From assembly GCF_047948215.1 (NCBI RefSeq), contig NC_134460.1:125873324-125937323 (forward strand): a stretch of 64,000 nucleotides of DNA. The letters run 5' to 3'. The DNA is from Lycorma delicatula (taxonomy: Eukaryota; Arthropoda; Insecta; Hemiptera; Fulgoridae). Below are positions 10,951 through 23,759 of the stretch, one piece after another. The notes below the pieces were generated by a model, which had not been told where the DNA came from, did no database searches, and saw only the letters and a list, made by a program, of their open reading frames with translations. The position numbers and the translations under genes were made by a program. How positions within the stretch are numbered: position 1 is the stretch's first letter; the number at the start of each line of letters is the position of its first letter.

Positions 10951-11529
10951 ATTATGTCATATTAACACAAATATATTATAAGATAACTGTGAAAAGCATC
11001 TGGTAATTGGAATGCTTTGATATATAGAACAAAACTCTTGCTCTAAAATCCAGACACTTTTTAATGAAAAAAATTAGACTTCATTAAATTCAAATTTACA
11101 AAAAATGAATAAACAACTTTGATGGAAAATATCGAATAAAATATTTTCCCCAATTTTATTTACATATATATTTAGTTTAAAAAAGTAAATATATATACAT
11201 AAATTGAAATCTTCCATTTTTCTGTTTTGATTTCTAATTAAATAATAACTATAATAAAACTGTACTTATTTTTTAATGTTAGTTTTATAATTAAAATAGG
11301 CATAATTTATATCCATACTGAAATTCAGGTTCATGATACACTGCAGACAGATATCTCTCATAATTCTGCATTATTAACCTATTTAATTGGATGATATCCA
11401 CTATGATAATAATAACAATGTTAATAATCAATAAAACAGAGCATACGCTATATTTAGATTTATTTAAAATATAATTATACATATATATTACATTTCATTA
11501 CATTACATAGATAATAAAGAATACTGTAC

Positions 11530-11701
11530 CTCTAACAGTCGGCTGACTTCAAATTCCTGTAACTGACGTTGAAATCCAAAATTAGGATTAGCTACAGACC
11601 TACCAACCCGTACTACTTTTAATGCTTCTTTCCAGTTGAGTGATGTAACACTCATAATGTATGCAACAGCAACAGTAACACTGCGAGACATTCCAGCCAG
11701 G
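11530..11701 (-). CDS. DUSP22: dual-specificity phosphatase (DUSP15/22-like), catalytic-loop exon
   Basis: This minus-strand exon is entered after CCATTGTAG (acceptor at 11702-11703) in phase 2, and the split codon completes the catalytic Cys. It leaves at GAG|GTACAG (11530/11529). It encodes the end of the phosphatase P-loop (C)LAGMSRSVT, which fits the HCxxGxxRS signature in which Cys attacks the phosphate and Arg binds it. The helix AVAYIMSVTSLNWKEAL follows, then the segment VRVGRSVANPNFGFQRQLQEFE. The PN-GFQRQLQEFE string is typical of DUSP15 and DUSP22, small atypical dual-specificity phosphatases that act on MAPK-pathway and other phosphoproteins. About 80 N-terminal residues, including the general-acid Asp, lie on upstream exons that I could not find between here and the right edge. 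All visible catalytic residues are intact, so the gene is probably functional. Confidence 0.9.
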
Positions 11702-11703
11702 CT

Positions 11704-14397
11704 ACAATGGAAAAAAAAACAAGTTTTTTTATCAAATATCTTCTTATGGTTTTATAAAACTATAGGTGGCCAATGGCTTCTCACTCACTACTACTAGAGA
11801 TTGAAAATTACAAGAGTTCTTATTGTAGTTGAAATAAACAATAATATCTTTAAAATTATGATATCATCTCATCTTAAAATTTTCTTCATGAGACTACTGT
11901 TTTATAAGCTTACTTGTCACTTTAAAATTGCTGAATCGTATGTGACCCTATGTGATCTGCTTCTCTATGTAGTAGAGTGAAATTTATCTGGTACAATTAG
12001 CACTTATGGTTTGTAGAATATTATTATAAAACATTAAAAAAATAAGTCACTACGATTGAATATACCTTAAAAATCATATTCTGAAAGTAAGGCAATGTTT
12101 AAACAAGTATTGTAAAACAACCAATATTGAAAATAACTGCAATTTACCTTCAAGTGAAAGCAATGATTATTGCTTTTGGCATAAATAATGAAGAATCTTG
12201 CAACTTGCAATGAACATTTAAATAATTTATTTGTTAAATAATAATTAAAATTTCCCATAAAAAAAAAATAATGACAGTTATCTAATTTCTGATTACAGTT
12301 GTGCACTTAAACTACAGAGGTTGCTTATTTTGCTATTATATCGATTTAATGCCTAAGGAATAGGTTCAAACTATTTATTTAAGAGTAAATCTTGTTATTT
12401 ACATTTATAATTTTTATTCTACAACTACTATCCCTTGAATGTGATTCTATATTTTAATTGTTAATTAATATAAAATTATCACCAGAAATGTGCTGATGAA
12501 ATTAACTGGTTATGCTACAACTAAGAAAACCAGATAAAAAAAATAACTTACAACTTATAGTTATGAAGAAGAGATTTTCATTACATGATATCTTATTTTT
12601 GGTTCTAAAATTTATTTTGTCATTAACAATTTTTTGGAATCACAAATTAAAATTGGTAACTTAAAAATTGTGAAGATAGCAAAACTATAAAAAAAAATTA
12701 TCCATCAGAGATATTCAAATGATTGTCAAAAATATAATATAATTCGCGTGTTTGCGGCTCAACCAGCATATTGAAAGACTAACAATTAAAAATGTTTATA
12801 TAAATACAATTTACTAATTTAAGAACACATTACATAAGGCAAATCAATCAATAACAACAATAATAATAGTGAATAACAACCACAACGATAATAACTAATA
12901 ATAATAAATGTCAATAATAATAATCAATAAATTACATACAAAATAGAATTTCCAAAAGGTCAGGATTTATTTAAAGGTAATTAAATCATATAAACCAGAA
13001 TACAGTCCCATTGACTAAAGACAATATAATGACCACTAATATTAACACCTAATATTGCATAATAACAAGAAAAGACAAGTATAAGGCTCTACAATTCCAT
13101 TCACTGCAAATATCTTTCCTGTTTACAATAGAGCTACCCTAGCAATTTATGAATGAATTTAATACTGTCATTTCACAACTGGCTACCAATAACTCACCAA
13201 ACAACTTCCTACATTCACGCACTGTCCACACTGGAATGTTTGTGATGTCACTTTATACATTATTACTACATGTTGACTGATAATGCCGTCTTACAATCGC
13301 ATCGATCACATCCCACAGCCCTGTGCTTATACTCACTTCATACTGACTTTATCCTTTGTTCGAACAGTCTTATACACCCTGACCTGCAGAACTGGATACA
13401 TTCCTTAATGCTGAAGTGTGAGAATTATTGTCCACACCCTTACATTTTCCTATAAATTCCTACCCTGGTTTGGTAACCCTTCTCATCAAACAACAGCTGT
13501 TGGAGTTGTGCCGTTGATAGTATTACATACAGCAATTGTTAAACGGATCTGTTTGCCTAAGAAAAGAATCCTTTCTGGATTCTTTTCATTGTTATTTTCT
13601 CATACTTAGCTCTTAATTGGTAGAAATCCATTACCCGGGCCCTTTATACTGGTCTTGTTACATTATATTTATCACGTACTTATCAACTTTATAAGTTTTT
13701 CATATACATTTTGTTATTTGACTTTAATAATAAATTAAACAAAATCTATAAATGAAAGTTAAACCAAAAAAAACCAGTCATATAAGAACAACACTCCAAA
13801 ATAAAATTCTTTGAATAAAACCCAGAAAAGAGAATCTATTAAAATCACAAAGAAAGAGTAAAAAAAAAACAAAAATTATTTAATATTTGATACCACTCTT
13901 ACTTATGCATACAATGCTAGCAAAAGGATAATATGCATACTCACATTATTCTTCATACCTACTTTAAATAAAGTATTCCGTCTATCCAGGCAAAATAGAT
14001 ATAAAATTTATCCTTCACAACAGAACAATTTACATTTTCTGGTATTCAAGGAGCTTTAATAATATCATGTAAAGCAATTTCAAGAGTAATATTCAGTCAA
14101 AATATTAATATAATTTAAAAGCTGGTCCTTGAGTGTTGCTCTTCATATTATTGTGTGGTATATAACCGTTTGTTAACCAGCAATGTATCATGTTTGTTTA
14201 TTGTTGATACAAGTAAATCATCAGTAAATAAAAAAACGCTCATAAGTTGTTAATTAGATTATTATTATTATTTTTTTTTTTGTAATATATCGTAATGCCT
14301 TTAAACATTTTTTTTAATCATATAGTTATTAAAGTTGAAATAACAAAATTTTACTTTTTCGGCATTAGTTTTCATTACAACTTTGTATACAGATACT
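11704..14397. other. AT-rich stretch, presumably phosphatase intron
   Basis: No exon with the expected HC-donor boundary was found. The stretch contains an AAT-rich low-complexity tract at 12845-12935 and a GC-richer island at 13180-13660. That island has TATAAA-like and CA-rich strings and could be a solo LTR or host regulatory DNA. No TSD-flanked TG...CA ends were established. Confidence 0.45.
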
Positions 14398-14490
14398 TTG
14401 TAGCATACTGACTTCTAGATGTCTCAGGATCAATTCCTGGCAAGCGTTTGGAATATTTTACATATCATTTCATCCATCTCATCTTCCTTT
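14398..14490 (+). mobile_element. SINE-like tRNA-head fragment
   Basis: A B-box-like GGATCAATTCCTGG (14427-14440) is preceded by a weak A-box. It is followed by TTACATATCATTTCATCCAT, which resembles the CATCC segment of other SINEs here. No target duplication was seen. Confidence 0.4.
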
Positions 14491-14499
14491 TAAAATATA

Positions 14500-16555
14500 T
14501 GTAATTCATGTTATTTGGCTCTGCAGTATAAAATTAAAACAAATTTTTATGTTAATTTATAACACATGGTTTAAAATTTTCCTGTTTCTTGTTTTACTGT
14601 TTCACTATATTTAAAATTTTATTTATTTACTCTTTGCAGTTACAAGCTAATGCCTGGTGCAGTTACTTTATATTTATCAAAAATGAATTGTTAAGACAGA
14701 ATTCAAAAATTTTAATATTGATGGTATAATAAAAAAAAAAATCATAAGTGAAAATTTTAATAATAATGATTTTATAAAAATTGAAACTTTAAACATAAAA
14801 AAAGTGGTAGACAAAAAGCATCCACTAATGAAGTTAACTACTGAGTAATAATGAACAGAACTTATTAGAAATGAACACATCGTTGGTTTTCTGTTGTTAA
14901 AAAAATAGATATAGCAACAACCCCCTTTTTGACATAATAATAAAAGGAGCTTTGTATCTTAGATATGAAGATAATGAATTATTGTATTCATGAATTTTAG
15001 TCAGCACTAGAATGAAATTAAATCATACCTATTTAAATTAAATTTTAAAAAGAATAATATTCTCTCAGACCATATATAATAAAAATAATATATTTTTTCC
15101 ACAAAATAACTGAAAATAAAACAATGATTGAAAATAGATGAAAAAAAGCAATATTTCACATGAAACCAAAGTGTATTTAAAAAAAAGAAAGAAATCCTTG
15201 TGCAAAATATTAAACCTCAAGTTTATACTTCAAAAAAACTCATAACAAAATGTGCACAATATGTAGGTTATTGGATGTATCAGATACATCTCCTTCGTGC
15301 ACACAAATCAATAAATTCAATATCTACAGACTTTTAGATTTTTAAATTACCAGTTGTAATGCAAAGAAGAATTAATAATTTCTACTAATTCTTTTCATCA
15401 TTTTTATTTGTAATTTTTAACACGATTATAAGTACAGTAAAAGGTGAGCCAATAATAAGCAATTTTTCAGGTCTTCATTTTTTTCATTGAAATGTTTTAT
15501 AATTATTATCATCCTCCTCACTCTACCTCTTTAAAGTAAATTGACATTATATACTTACAGATACTGGTCTGTCAGAATGACTAGGATATTAATATTTAAT
15601 TTGAAAAAAAAAATCTATATTTATACATTAGAAGTTATAAAAATTTATGTAAACATGAAAAATGTTATTTTAATTACTCTTGAATATTCTATAAAATGTG
15701 AAAGATTTTCAACAAATGAAAAACCAAAAATACAAAATTATACTGAATAAAAATTACAGAAAGTAATCAAAAGTTAAAAATATGAATTAAATGTAGGGAT
15801 AAGTATAAAATTATAAAACTAAACAAGGAATTTGGTATACAGTACACAATGATTTGCTTGAGTTTGGTTATGATTGAAGAATTGTAAGTGAGATAAATAA
15901 ACTAACAAACTGGTTTCATTTATATTATAACTCTGAGAGAAGGTTTTTCTTATTTTAAAAACATTATCAGAAATTTTAATGCAATCTTACATAATAATTT
16001 TTAATAATCTACTGAGCCACTTATGAATTGACCTCTATGCAACTACATTTCCTGACCTACATTAATGATGAGATTGGCGTGGAAGGCCAAAATGTAAGAG
16101 AGTCATTGTGATAACCTCAAAGAATGGATGATTAGGAGTTAAGCCTTGAAGAGAGGAAGTCAGCAAAATTCCCAATTGGCAAACCCTAAAGAGAAAATAT
16201 TACAATACCTCTAATATTTGATTGAGAATATGAGACAACAAAGCATTACTGAACAAACAGTTGTTAAATTTAGAATTCCAAAATAAAAAGCTTAAAGAAG
16301 GCCTGATTATGGTGCATCTTCCCCTTATTCATTTCTAATTAAAAATCCCATTCAGTGAAATTAATTCTGCTTGCTGTACTAGAAAAACTATTTCTATTTT
16401 CCTCAAAATATTATTGGATTATTAAACCAGCTTTAACTTAAATATGAAAACAATCTGAATAAAAATATGATAAATGTTTATACAGAATATAATAAAACAA
16501 GAAGGTATATAATAAAAGAATATAAAAAGGAATAAAATAAAACAATATGAATTCT
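14500..16555. other. AT-rich stretch without recognised features
   Basis: Open frames here are short and low in complexity. There is no RNA, exon or element signature. Confidence 0.5.
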
Positions 16556-16559
16556 CTAT

Positions 16560-16985
16560 TGAATTGAAGAATCATATAATAAGTTGTTTCACTGTAGAAG
16601 CTTTACAACATTTGTACCACTCTTTCTTATAGCTGTGAAACATATAAAGCAACTGAGGTATAGGAGGCATCAGTCAATGAGTCAAAGTTGCTTTCTCAAA
16701 GAGTAATGATCTTCGCTATACATCAGTATCTGTAGCGAACAGAATGAAGGTGTCATCTGCAGGGCTGAATATCACCTGTATTTTTGTGACAAAGGGATAA
16801 TGATATACAATCAAATGTTTGGATCTGTGAAGAAGGAACAGGAATCACTTCTCTTCTCATTTCCCCTACTAATTCTGACATGGGTTTCTGTTACACTTAA
16901 AACATTAATATTAATTTTTATGAATGACTTGTGACTCATGCCATGTAGAAGGTTACGACACTAAACATAACAGCTACGAATTATA
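16560..16985 (+). repeat. unrecognised coding-like repeat, copy 2 (best preserved)
   Basis: This copy keeps the longest clean stretch of the shared frame. From about 16731 it reads CSEQNEGVICRAEYHLYFCD followed by YNQMFGSVKKEQESLLFS without a stop. Upstream, in another frame, is YKATE...SKLLSQ. It ends with AATGACTTGTGACTCATG (16923-16940). The same order is seen at 27530-27275 on the minus strand and in pieces at 2504, 20870 and 26890. Frames shift between blocks, so this copy is not functional. No known family was recognised. Confidence 0.55.
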
Positions 16986-16999
16986 CAAGAGACATAAAA

Positions 17000-17842
17000 A
17001 ATTCCTGTGGCAAATATGTTTGTCTTAAAAAAGAGTGAAAATAAACTTATCCAAAAAAATTTAATGTAAAATCTGGGGACAGGTTGAACAAAGTCCAGTC
17101 GGGTAGTTACACATCAGATATTTCTGGGGAGGCGTAAAGGTTTTCTAAAAGTAGGTTTTTCCATATCTAAAGGAAAAACAATTTATTACATATGTACGTG
17201 AGCTGGTTAATGCAAACTTATTGATCAGAAATGTGTTCCTTCAATCTTGAGATCCAATATTCTGAGATTGTATGTGGAAAGAATAGTCTTCCTCAGATGG
17301 TATTGGGTAGCAAATACTCTTTGCTCTAGCTCTCTTTGAATAAGGTTAGTAGTTTTGCTTCATATTCTCTCTGTGGGTAGATCGTTTTTCAAATTATTCA
17401 ACCCCTTTCCTTAAACCTCTGATCCCTTCTTCCCCAGGGTTTTCTGTGACTTATAGAAAAAAAAACATCTATTGGATCTGTGTTAAGAATATGGCATATA
17501 AAGTTACTGTACTACTCTTGGTACTATTTGTACGGTTTGTCAAGTAAGGCTGTCCAGGGACTATATAAAATGGTCTAACCTGGAAATGAGGAACTTACTG
17601 GTAAAGGTATCATTCCTTTACCCAAGTTTCTTCTACATAATAAATTTTTCATCTCACTCAAAACCTGACTTAATAACTACAATAAACATGGTATAAGAAA
17701 AAGTAAAACGTATTTTCAAATAATAAATGGGGAAAGGAGGATCGGTAAGGTCATAAACTTAAAAATATATCTTTAATGCATTTGTTACACACACTGCTAC
17801 TATTTAATTGTTTTATATTAAAGTGGAGAAGAACACATAATA
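17000..17842. other. unclassified stretch before the transposon
   Basis: Slightly richer in GC than the flanks, with no coding motif. It may include more retroelement debris, but nothing could be assigned. Confidence 0.4.
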
Positions 17843-19227
17843 CAGAGTGAGTAACATAAAACCAAAGCCATAATGAAACCGCTAGCCAACACTATTTACA
17901 GTAGAGCCTTACACAACTAGCGCGACTAGTGAATGTACATGTTACAACTGAATGTTGCTGCCGTTTATCAGTTGGGTACATGTCAGTGCAGTATATATTT
18001 TGTTGCAGTGCAGTATTGTGAGTGCAGTTGCGTTTGTGTAAAATGCCTTATTCAATCCACAGGATAGTGGTAGCTGAAGCCTATACTCAAGTCTGGATTA
18101 TTTGAAGAAACATGTCAAATATTCTTAGAAAAATTTCCGAATGCCTATTTCCAAGCAAAGAGTAGCATACACAATTTAGTTAAAAAATGGCATACAACAG
18201 GTTTTGTTTCAAATGCAAAACGATATAGGCACCCTTCCATTAGGACTCTACAGGCCATTGCCGATATTGAAAGCAGAATTACTGCCAGTCCAAAAAAATC
18301 ACTATAAAAGTTATCCCAACAATTTGGTGTTAAATATGCATCTTGTTGCAAAATTCTTCATGAATTAAAATTGAAGCCATACCGCTTTACAACTGTGCTA
18401 CAACTGAAAGAGACAGACAAATTGAACAATTTGATTATTGCAACTGGCTTCTCGAAAACATTGTTGGTGGACAGACTGACTCAATTTCATATTTCATTTC
18501 AGACGAGGCATGGTTTCATTTATCTGGTTTCATTATTTAATTCACAGAACACCAGGAATTGGATGGCACGGAATCCTCATGAGGTATTCGAGAGTCCACT
18601 TTATGATGAGAAAATTGGTGTTTGGTGTGCTGTTTCCAGTAATCATATAGTGGGACCAATATTCTTTGACTGAACTGTCAATACATAAGTTTACTTCGAA
18701 ATTTTTGAAGAACTCTATGTGCAATTAACTGATAATAAAAAATACAGCTTCTTCCAAACAAGATGGAGCAATGTGTCACACATCAAGCGTTTCACTGAAT
18801 CGTGTTCATGCAGCTTTCACAAATAAATGAGCTGTCAGCAGAGAACAGTGGCTTCCATGTTCCCCAGAGTTGTCTACTTGCGATTTTTTCTTTTTGGGTA
18901 CACTTAAAGGAGACAGTTTATGCATCTAATCCCTACAATATTGATGAACTGAAGGTGAACATTCAACAAGAAATCAAGGTAATTGACAACAATGTTTTGC
19001 GTCAGACAATTCTCAATAAGATCAGTCGAGCACAAAAGTGCATCGATGCCCAGGGTGGTCATTTTGAACATCTTTTTTAACAATAAAGTAAATAAATGCA
19101 ACATTTAAATTACATTTTATGTTTTTCTTATTTAATTTACCGTATCATTCATAAAATTTCATTCCAACATTACCTACCGATTCTGTAGCAGTTACGTTAT
19201 GAATTCGGTTTTATGTTGCTCACTGTT
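17843..19227 (+). mobile_element. full-length Tc/mariner-like transposon with TIRs and TA duplication
   Basis: The left end CAGAGTGAGTAACATAAAAC and the reverse complement of the right end (AACAGTGAGCAACATAAAAC) match at most positions, forming inverted repeats of roughly 22 bases. A TA dinucleotide lies directly outside each end (17841-17842 and 19228-19229), as expected for Tc/mariner insertion. The 1385-bp element carries one transposase relic, 18043-19080. The ends are intact enough that another active transposase could in principle have moved it recently. Confidence 0.85.
18043..19080 (+). pseudogene. DUF4817-type DDE transposase relic
   Basis: The probable start ATG at 18043 gives MPYSIHRIVVAEAY, then frameshifts break the helix-turn-helix region. 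Recognisable blocks follow: SIHNLVKKWHTTGFV-like DNA-binding sequence, a SPKKS...KLSQQFG block, LKLKPYRF, SDEAWFHLSGFINSQNTRNW (near 18500-18560, containing the first catalytic Asp), KIGVWCAVSSNHIVGPIFFD (18612-18671), and the tail RAQKCIDAQGGHFEHLF up to TAA at 19078. The family usually has about 340 residues, matching the 1.04 kb span, but several frameshifts and stops mean no protein. It belongs to the same broad family as the relics at 3390, 36376 and 50242. Its closest relative in the window is the 3390-4345 copy. Confidence 0.85.
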
Positions 19228-19229
19228 TA

Positions 19230-20865
19230 GCTTTACATTTTAGTAATATCATTACTGAAAAAGCTATGAGTGATATTATAAATAATAAATACAATACAAC
19301 TTCTTTTCAAAGAATGTTATCAAATACTGATTCGTAGAATGTATTCAGAAATTTGCAGATGAATGTTAGTGAAGAATTACAATAATCAAACTAAAAAATA
19401 TATGTACAAAAAAGACTGAATGGTGAATATATCTGACTAACTTCATTATATTCTTTTATAATACAGAAAGTATGTGTGACAGGACAAACCTTCTGCAATT
19501 AAATCAAAGTTTTAGTCAGATTTTTCTTGTTTAAAAAAAAAAAACAGTTTAGAATGCAAAGGTACCAAGAGATGGATTACTTAAATAAAATTATTTACAA
19601 AACAAAAATTACATTTTAGGATTATTGTTTTTATGTAAAACTAAATTAAAATGGGAATTCCAAAGACATTTTATTAAAGAATACAGTTAATGGTACTGTT
19701 AAACTTTTATAAGAATCATAAATTCAGTTTCATTTCATAACCTACGCAAAAATTGAAACTAAAGTTTAAAAACTGTAATTAAAAAATAAAATAAAACTGT
19801 TAATTTTTAAGTTTTTTATTTAAAAAAATATATATTTTGCAACAGCACAGTTCAAAAATATGAAAGTTCAAAAGAATTACATGTATTCTAAAAAATTAGA
19901 CAATCTGGGAAAACTCATACATAGTCTAAATTGATGAAATTTGTTTTCATGCACTTAAAAGAATGAAAATTAGGAACACCGAAAAATTTAGGAAAACCAA
20001 GGAACAATGAAAAACCAAGCAACTTAAATAATATATATAAATATATAAAGTGCAGTTTTTATATGTATTTTTTAGATAATTTTTTCATGTAATGCCTATG
20101 TAATCAATTGATAATTTTAATTAATCATTCCTTGATAAGAAAAAATAACTAAAAACATTTTTCTTTTGGGGGTGTGAACATGTTTTATTTTTTAAATTAC
20201 CAAATAACTATTTAATTCAAAAACTAATAACCGGAACTGCATATTAATCATATTAAAATTTTGAACATTTATTTCAGTTCTACTACAACTATCTCCCAAT
20301 GATAGCATCGCAAGACCTAAATAGGATAGCAACTCAATTTATATATAGGTTGCAGAGTGTTACTTCTTTTTCACTCCGTGAAATGAGACTACAGAGAGTA
20401 TCATAAGTCAATAGGAGGCAGCTCATCCTTCTGACTTATTTGTTGTTGAGCTAAATTTCCCATACAAAAGACTATAAAAAGAATTCAGAAAAAACAAACA
20501 AAAAAATGTAAATGGAATGAATACAAGGAAAAGAAACTAGATATAGAGAACTTCATAAGATTGGCTTTGGATCAGATGCAATTTAGAAAATGGATGCTGA
20601 ATGGTGCATGAAGGGATGATAAAGAAGATGACACAATAACTTTCATATAGAATTAATCCCCTAGTGAAATGTTGCAGCATCTACAATGCACTGTTCCCAT
20701 TACTGAGTTAAGTCTTTTGTAGCTCAGTTTCTTTTCAAGTAAAAGAGAGACCATGCACCACATGATTTGTCCAGTCATTCTTACTTTTTCTTGAAAAGCA
20801 CCTGAGGTACAAGGACCTAGTAAGAACTCCTTTCTTTCAGAATAAATATGCTTATTATGTGACCA
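19230..20865. other. AT-rich stretch without recognised features
   Basis: Homopolymer-rich sequence. The patch at 20280-20470 is a little richer in GC but carries no motif. Confidence 0.5.
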
Positions 20866-20869
20866 TTCT

Positions 20870-21125
20870 TGGTACTGAACAGAGCAAATATATATGATTG
20901 TATATCAGCATATTACTTCCACTTTCGTAGGGTTGATAAATGTGCAACAGTATATTTGTCTTGGTAAAGAAAATAAAGACGGAAGTGGCTCTTTACTTTC
21001 CTTAAGTAAACCTGCAACTTTTTTCTATGATTTTTTTTTTAATCCTATGGGGTTCTGGTTATCGTTATGGATAGCAATAATATTTTCAGAAATGATCTGT
21101 GACTCATGATGGTCAACTGCAACAG
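20870..21125 (+). repeat. unrecognised coding-like repeat, copy 3
   Basis: Aligns with the copy at 16560. It carries EQSKYI (equivalent to EQNEGI), then QQYICLGKENKDGSGSLLS (equivalent to NQMFGSVKKEQESLLFS), and ends with AATGATCTGTGACTCATG at 21091-21108. It contains indels and stops. Confidence 0.45.
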
Positions 21126-21129
21126 GCAC

Positions 21130-22860
21130 TACACCAATTTGGAAGGTTAAAGATAAAATTATATGAGAAGAAATAAAATAAAGTTATAAGAGAAAAAAGT
21201 TAAATTAAAAAAGTTATATAGAAAAAATTCTAGTGTCTTATGGATACAGCCAAAAAATAATAATTAAATTTTTTTTTAGTCCACATAAATTAAACATTAG
21301 GAGAATAAAAATATCTTGTTTATCCTGGATATTAATTATTTTCATACAAACAGGAAATATGAGTTTTAATTTCCTTTATAAAAGAATTAAATTAAAAGAA
21401 CACTGGATTTCTTAACATTGAAATGAAATGGCTCTGTTTATAATAGACCAATAAGAAATACATTAATATTTTATATTAGTTAAAATAGAAAAATTAATAC
21501 AACTGGATTTATTTCTCCTATATTCTAATTCTTACACGTAATGCATTTTTCAAAATGTTATTTATGTATACAATGACAGGAAGATTTTTTTCTTTTAATA
21601 TAATAATTTTTAGAGTGATCTTAAATTAACTATATACAGTGCAGCTTCGTAGAAAATTAGCCAAAAGTGAACATTGTTTAAATTTAAAAGAAATGCTTTT
21701 GAAAGTGATGTAAACATCAAAATTAGCTTTGAGGCTGCTAGAAAAAAGTTCTTAGGTTTGATAAGTTGACTTTACTTTCTTATATAATTATTTTATTAAT
21801 CTATAAATCACTTTTTACAATTTTTAAAAGATGGATTAATTTTTTTTTCAATTTTTTTTTCTTGCAGTGGTTCAGGTAGAAAATTTATTGAGAAATCTTT
21901 TTAAAACAATAAATTTACAGCACAATTGTTCAACTTTGCAAAAGAAAAATACATTATATGAAAAATATTATTTCAAGGAATTAGTTAATAGGAACAGAAC
22001 ATGAACCTTAACAAAGATACAAATCCAAATGTAAACAAAAAAATGACACTACTAGAACAAAATTAAAAAAAAATGTCTATGGAGTCCCAATAACCATTTC
22101 GTTAAGGCCTGTAGAGAAAGCTGGTGAATCTATTAAATGTGTGTAAAATTTCATAAATCAATAACATATGACCAATGTTAGTCTTGGAATAGTGCCATTA
22201 CCATATCTGGATAAGACAACAAATTTTCACACAATAAGTGTCAAATACATATTCTTTAGCATCCATTTCAGCTTTACAATTCAGATGTGTTTTGAATAAT
22301 AATGCTTTAGTCTTTTTGTAATCATTAAAATTTTTATCCTCAAAAATTAACTATTTCTTTTGTGTTTGTTCTCCTGCTCCCCTGGGCCGGCTCAACAATC
22401 AAGTATTACTCAGATCAGGGGATCGAGAATTAACCTACAACTTTCTATCATTTTAAGTCAGAACCTCTAATAATAGTTGACTTATGTTAGTCTTGAAAAA
22501 AGAAATCTGTCATTAAGGAAACACACTTGCTCTGAATCAAGTATGTTACCTGCCCCTTGCTGGAATATAAGGTCATAACTCCATTGTTCAAACTTTTTTG
22601 CAAAGGGTTATTCAACTCCTTGCAGAACATAGTATATTACACAATTTCTCATCTTACTTGATTATCCACATGAGTTTCAGGAACTCTGTTCTTCTCTAGT
22701 AAGAAGGTTTTCTACTGTTCAGATTTCTAGATGTATCTTGGTTAATACCATCTGTTATATAAAAAGATCTCTCCAATCATTTCAAACCTACACTAAGTAA
22801 ATGGTTATATGGGTCTTTGTACAATACACTACAACTTACAAGAACTAAATCATTCTGCCA
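21130..22860. other. AT-rich stretch without recognised features
   Basis: No coding or RNA signature. A short GC-rich string (CCCCTGGGCCGGCTC at 22378-22392) has tRNA/SINE-like composition but no complete promoter boxes. Confidence 0.5.
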
Positions 22861-22861
22861 A

Positions 22862-22990
22862 TCTCTGAATAGGAGTGGTAGCATTTCAGCATTTCAGCCT
22901 TTCATCTGGATGTCCTGGGTTTGAAACCAGCTCAGGCATTTTCATACGCTACAAAATTCCATTTTCATATACCTATGTATAAGCTTCAAA
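22862..22990 (+). mobile_element. tRNA-derived SINE fragment
   Basis: An A-box-like GGAGTGGTAGCATTTCAGC and a B-box GGGTTTGAAACC are followed by TCAGGCATTTTCATACGCTA. That string is shared with the SINE at 47776. The tail is an A-run near 23020. Confidence 0.65.
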
Positions 22991-22994
22991 GCTT

Positions 22995-23755
22995 CTGTGG
23001 TGAATTAATTTATCAAACAAAAAAAAAGGTTTATTATAAAATATACTCTGGAAAACTCTTTGAGCAAATATTAATAAGTATCCTTAATTCTTAAAAATGG
23101 TTCTCTGTTTCCTACCAAAGAAAAAAACCCTGCAACCTCTTTGGCTCAGAAGGAATTAAAATAATTCTACACAGTGAGTCCTGAGTGAGGTGGTAAACTA
23201 TGCCAATTTATCCTGATGGGTAGGTTTTCACCATTCGCCCTTTTTCCTTATTATTGATCCTTTCTTCCCCATATTGGTTCCGTGGATGCAAATCTGATAC
23301 TGCTAGGTTTTCCATACTGGGGATGTCAGAATGTGAAGAATCAGTGTACACATTGTTTTCTAGTAGAGGGCTACTTGTAGACAAATCATGAGCTCTAATT
23401 TACTATACCATGGTCAAACTTTTTTTTTTGTGTGAAAAATGCTTCGGCATCATCATTGCCCAAACTCAATTTATGGTTTTTAAAAAATTAAATATTAAAA
23501 TTTACAATTAATAAAAAACAAAAACATCTTTAAAAAAAGAATTAAAATACATCATAAAATGTAAAAACCTGTAGCGAATGCTGAGATCAAAATAAAAACA
23601 CAAAAATATATCACGATATATATATGATTAAGATAATAACAATACCATCTGCTTTACGTCAAATGCATAAATAGCTGAAACACAGTAATTAAAATATTTG
23701 GATATAAACAGATGGCTCATAAAACACAAGATAACTTTCTTTTTCAACCCCTAGA
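22995..23755. other. unclassified stretch
   Basis: The segment at 23180-23400 is GC-richer and may be retroelement debris. No motif or repeat boundary was identified. Confidence 0.4.
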
Positions 23756-23759
23756 ATAG

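Larger units (their letters stand above)
9249..11529 (-). other. phosphatase intron, phase 0, repeat-rich
   Basis: The intron starts GTACAG on the minus strand (11529 downward) and ends TTTACAG (9250-9249). It holds several unclassified repeat-like patches listed separately, including Helitron-end-like sequence and two GC-richer blocks. Confidence 0.75.

Noticed and set aside
13180..13660. GC-richer island with a TATAAA-like box, considered as a solo LTR
   Set aside because: No TG...CA ends with a matching short target duplication could be established.
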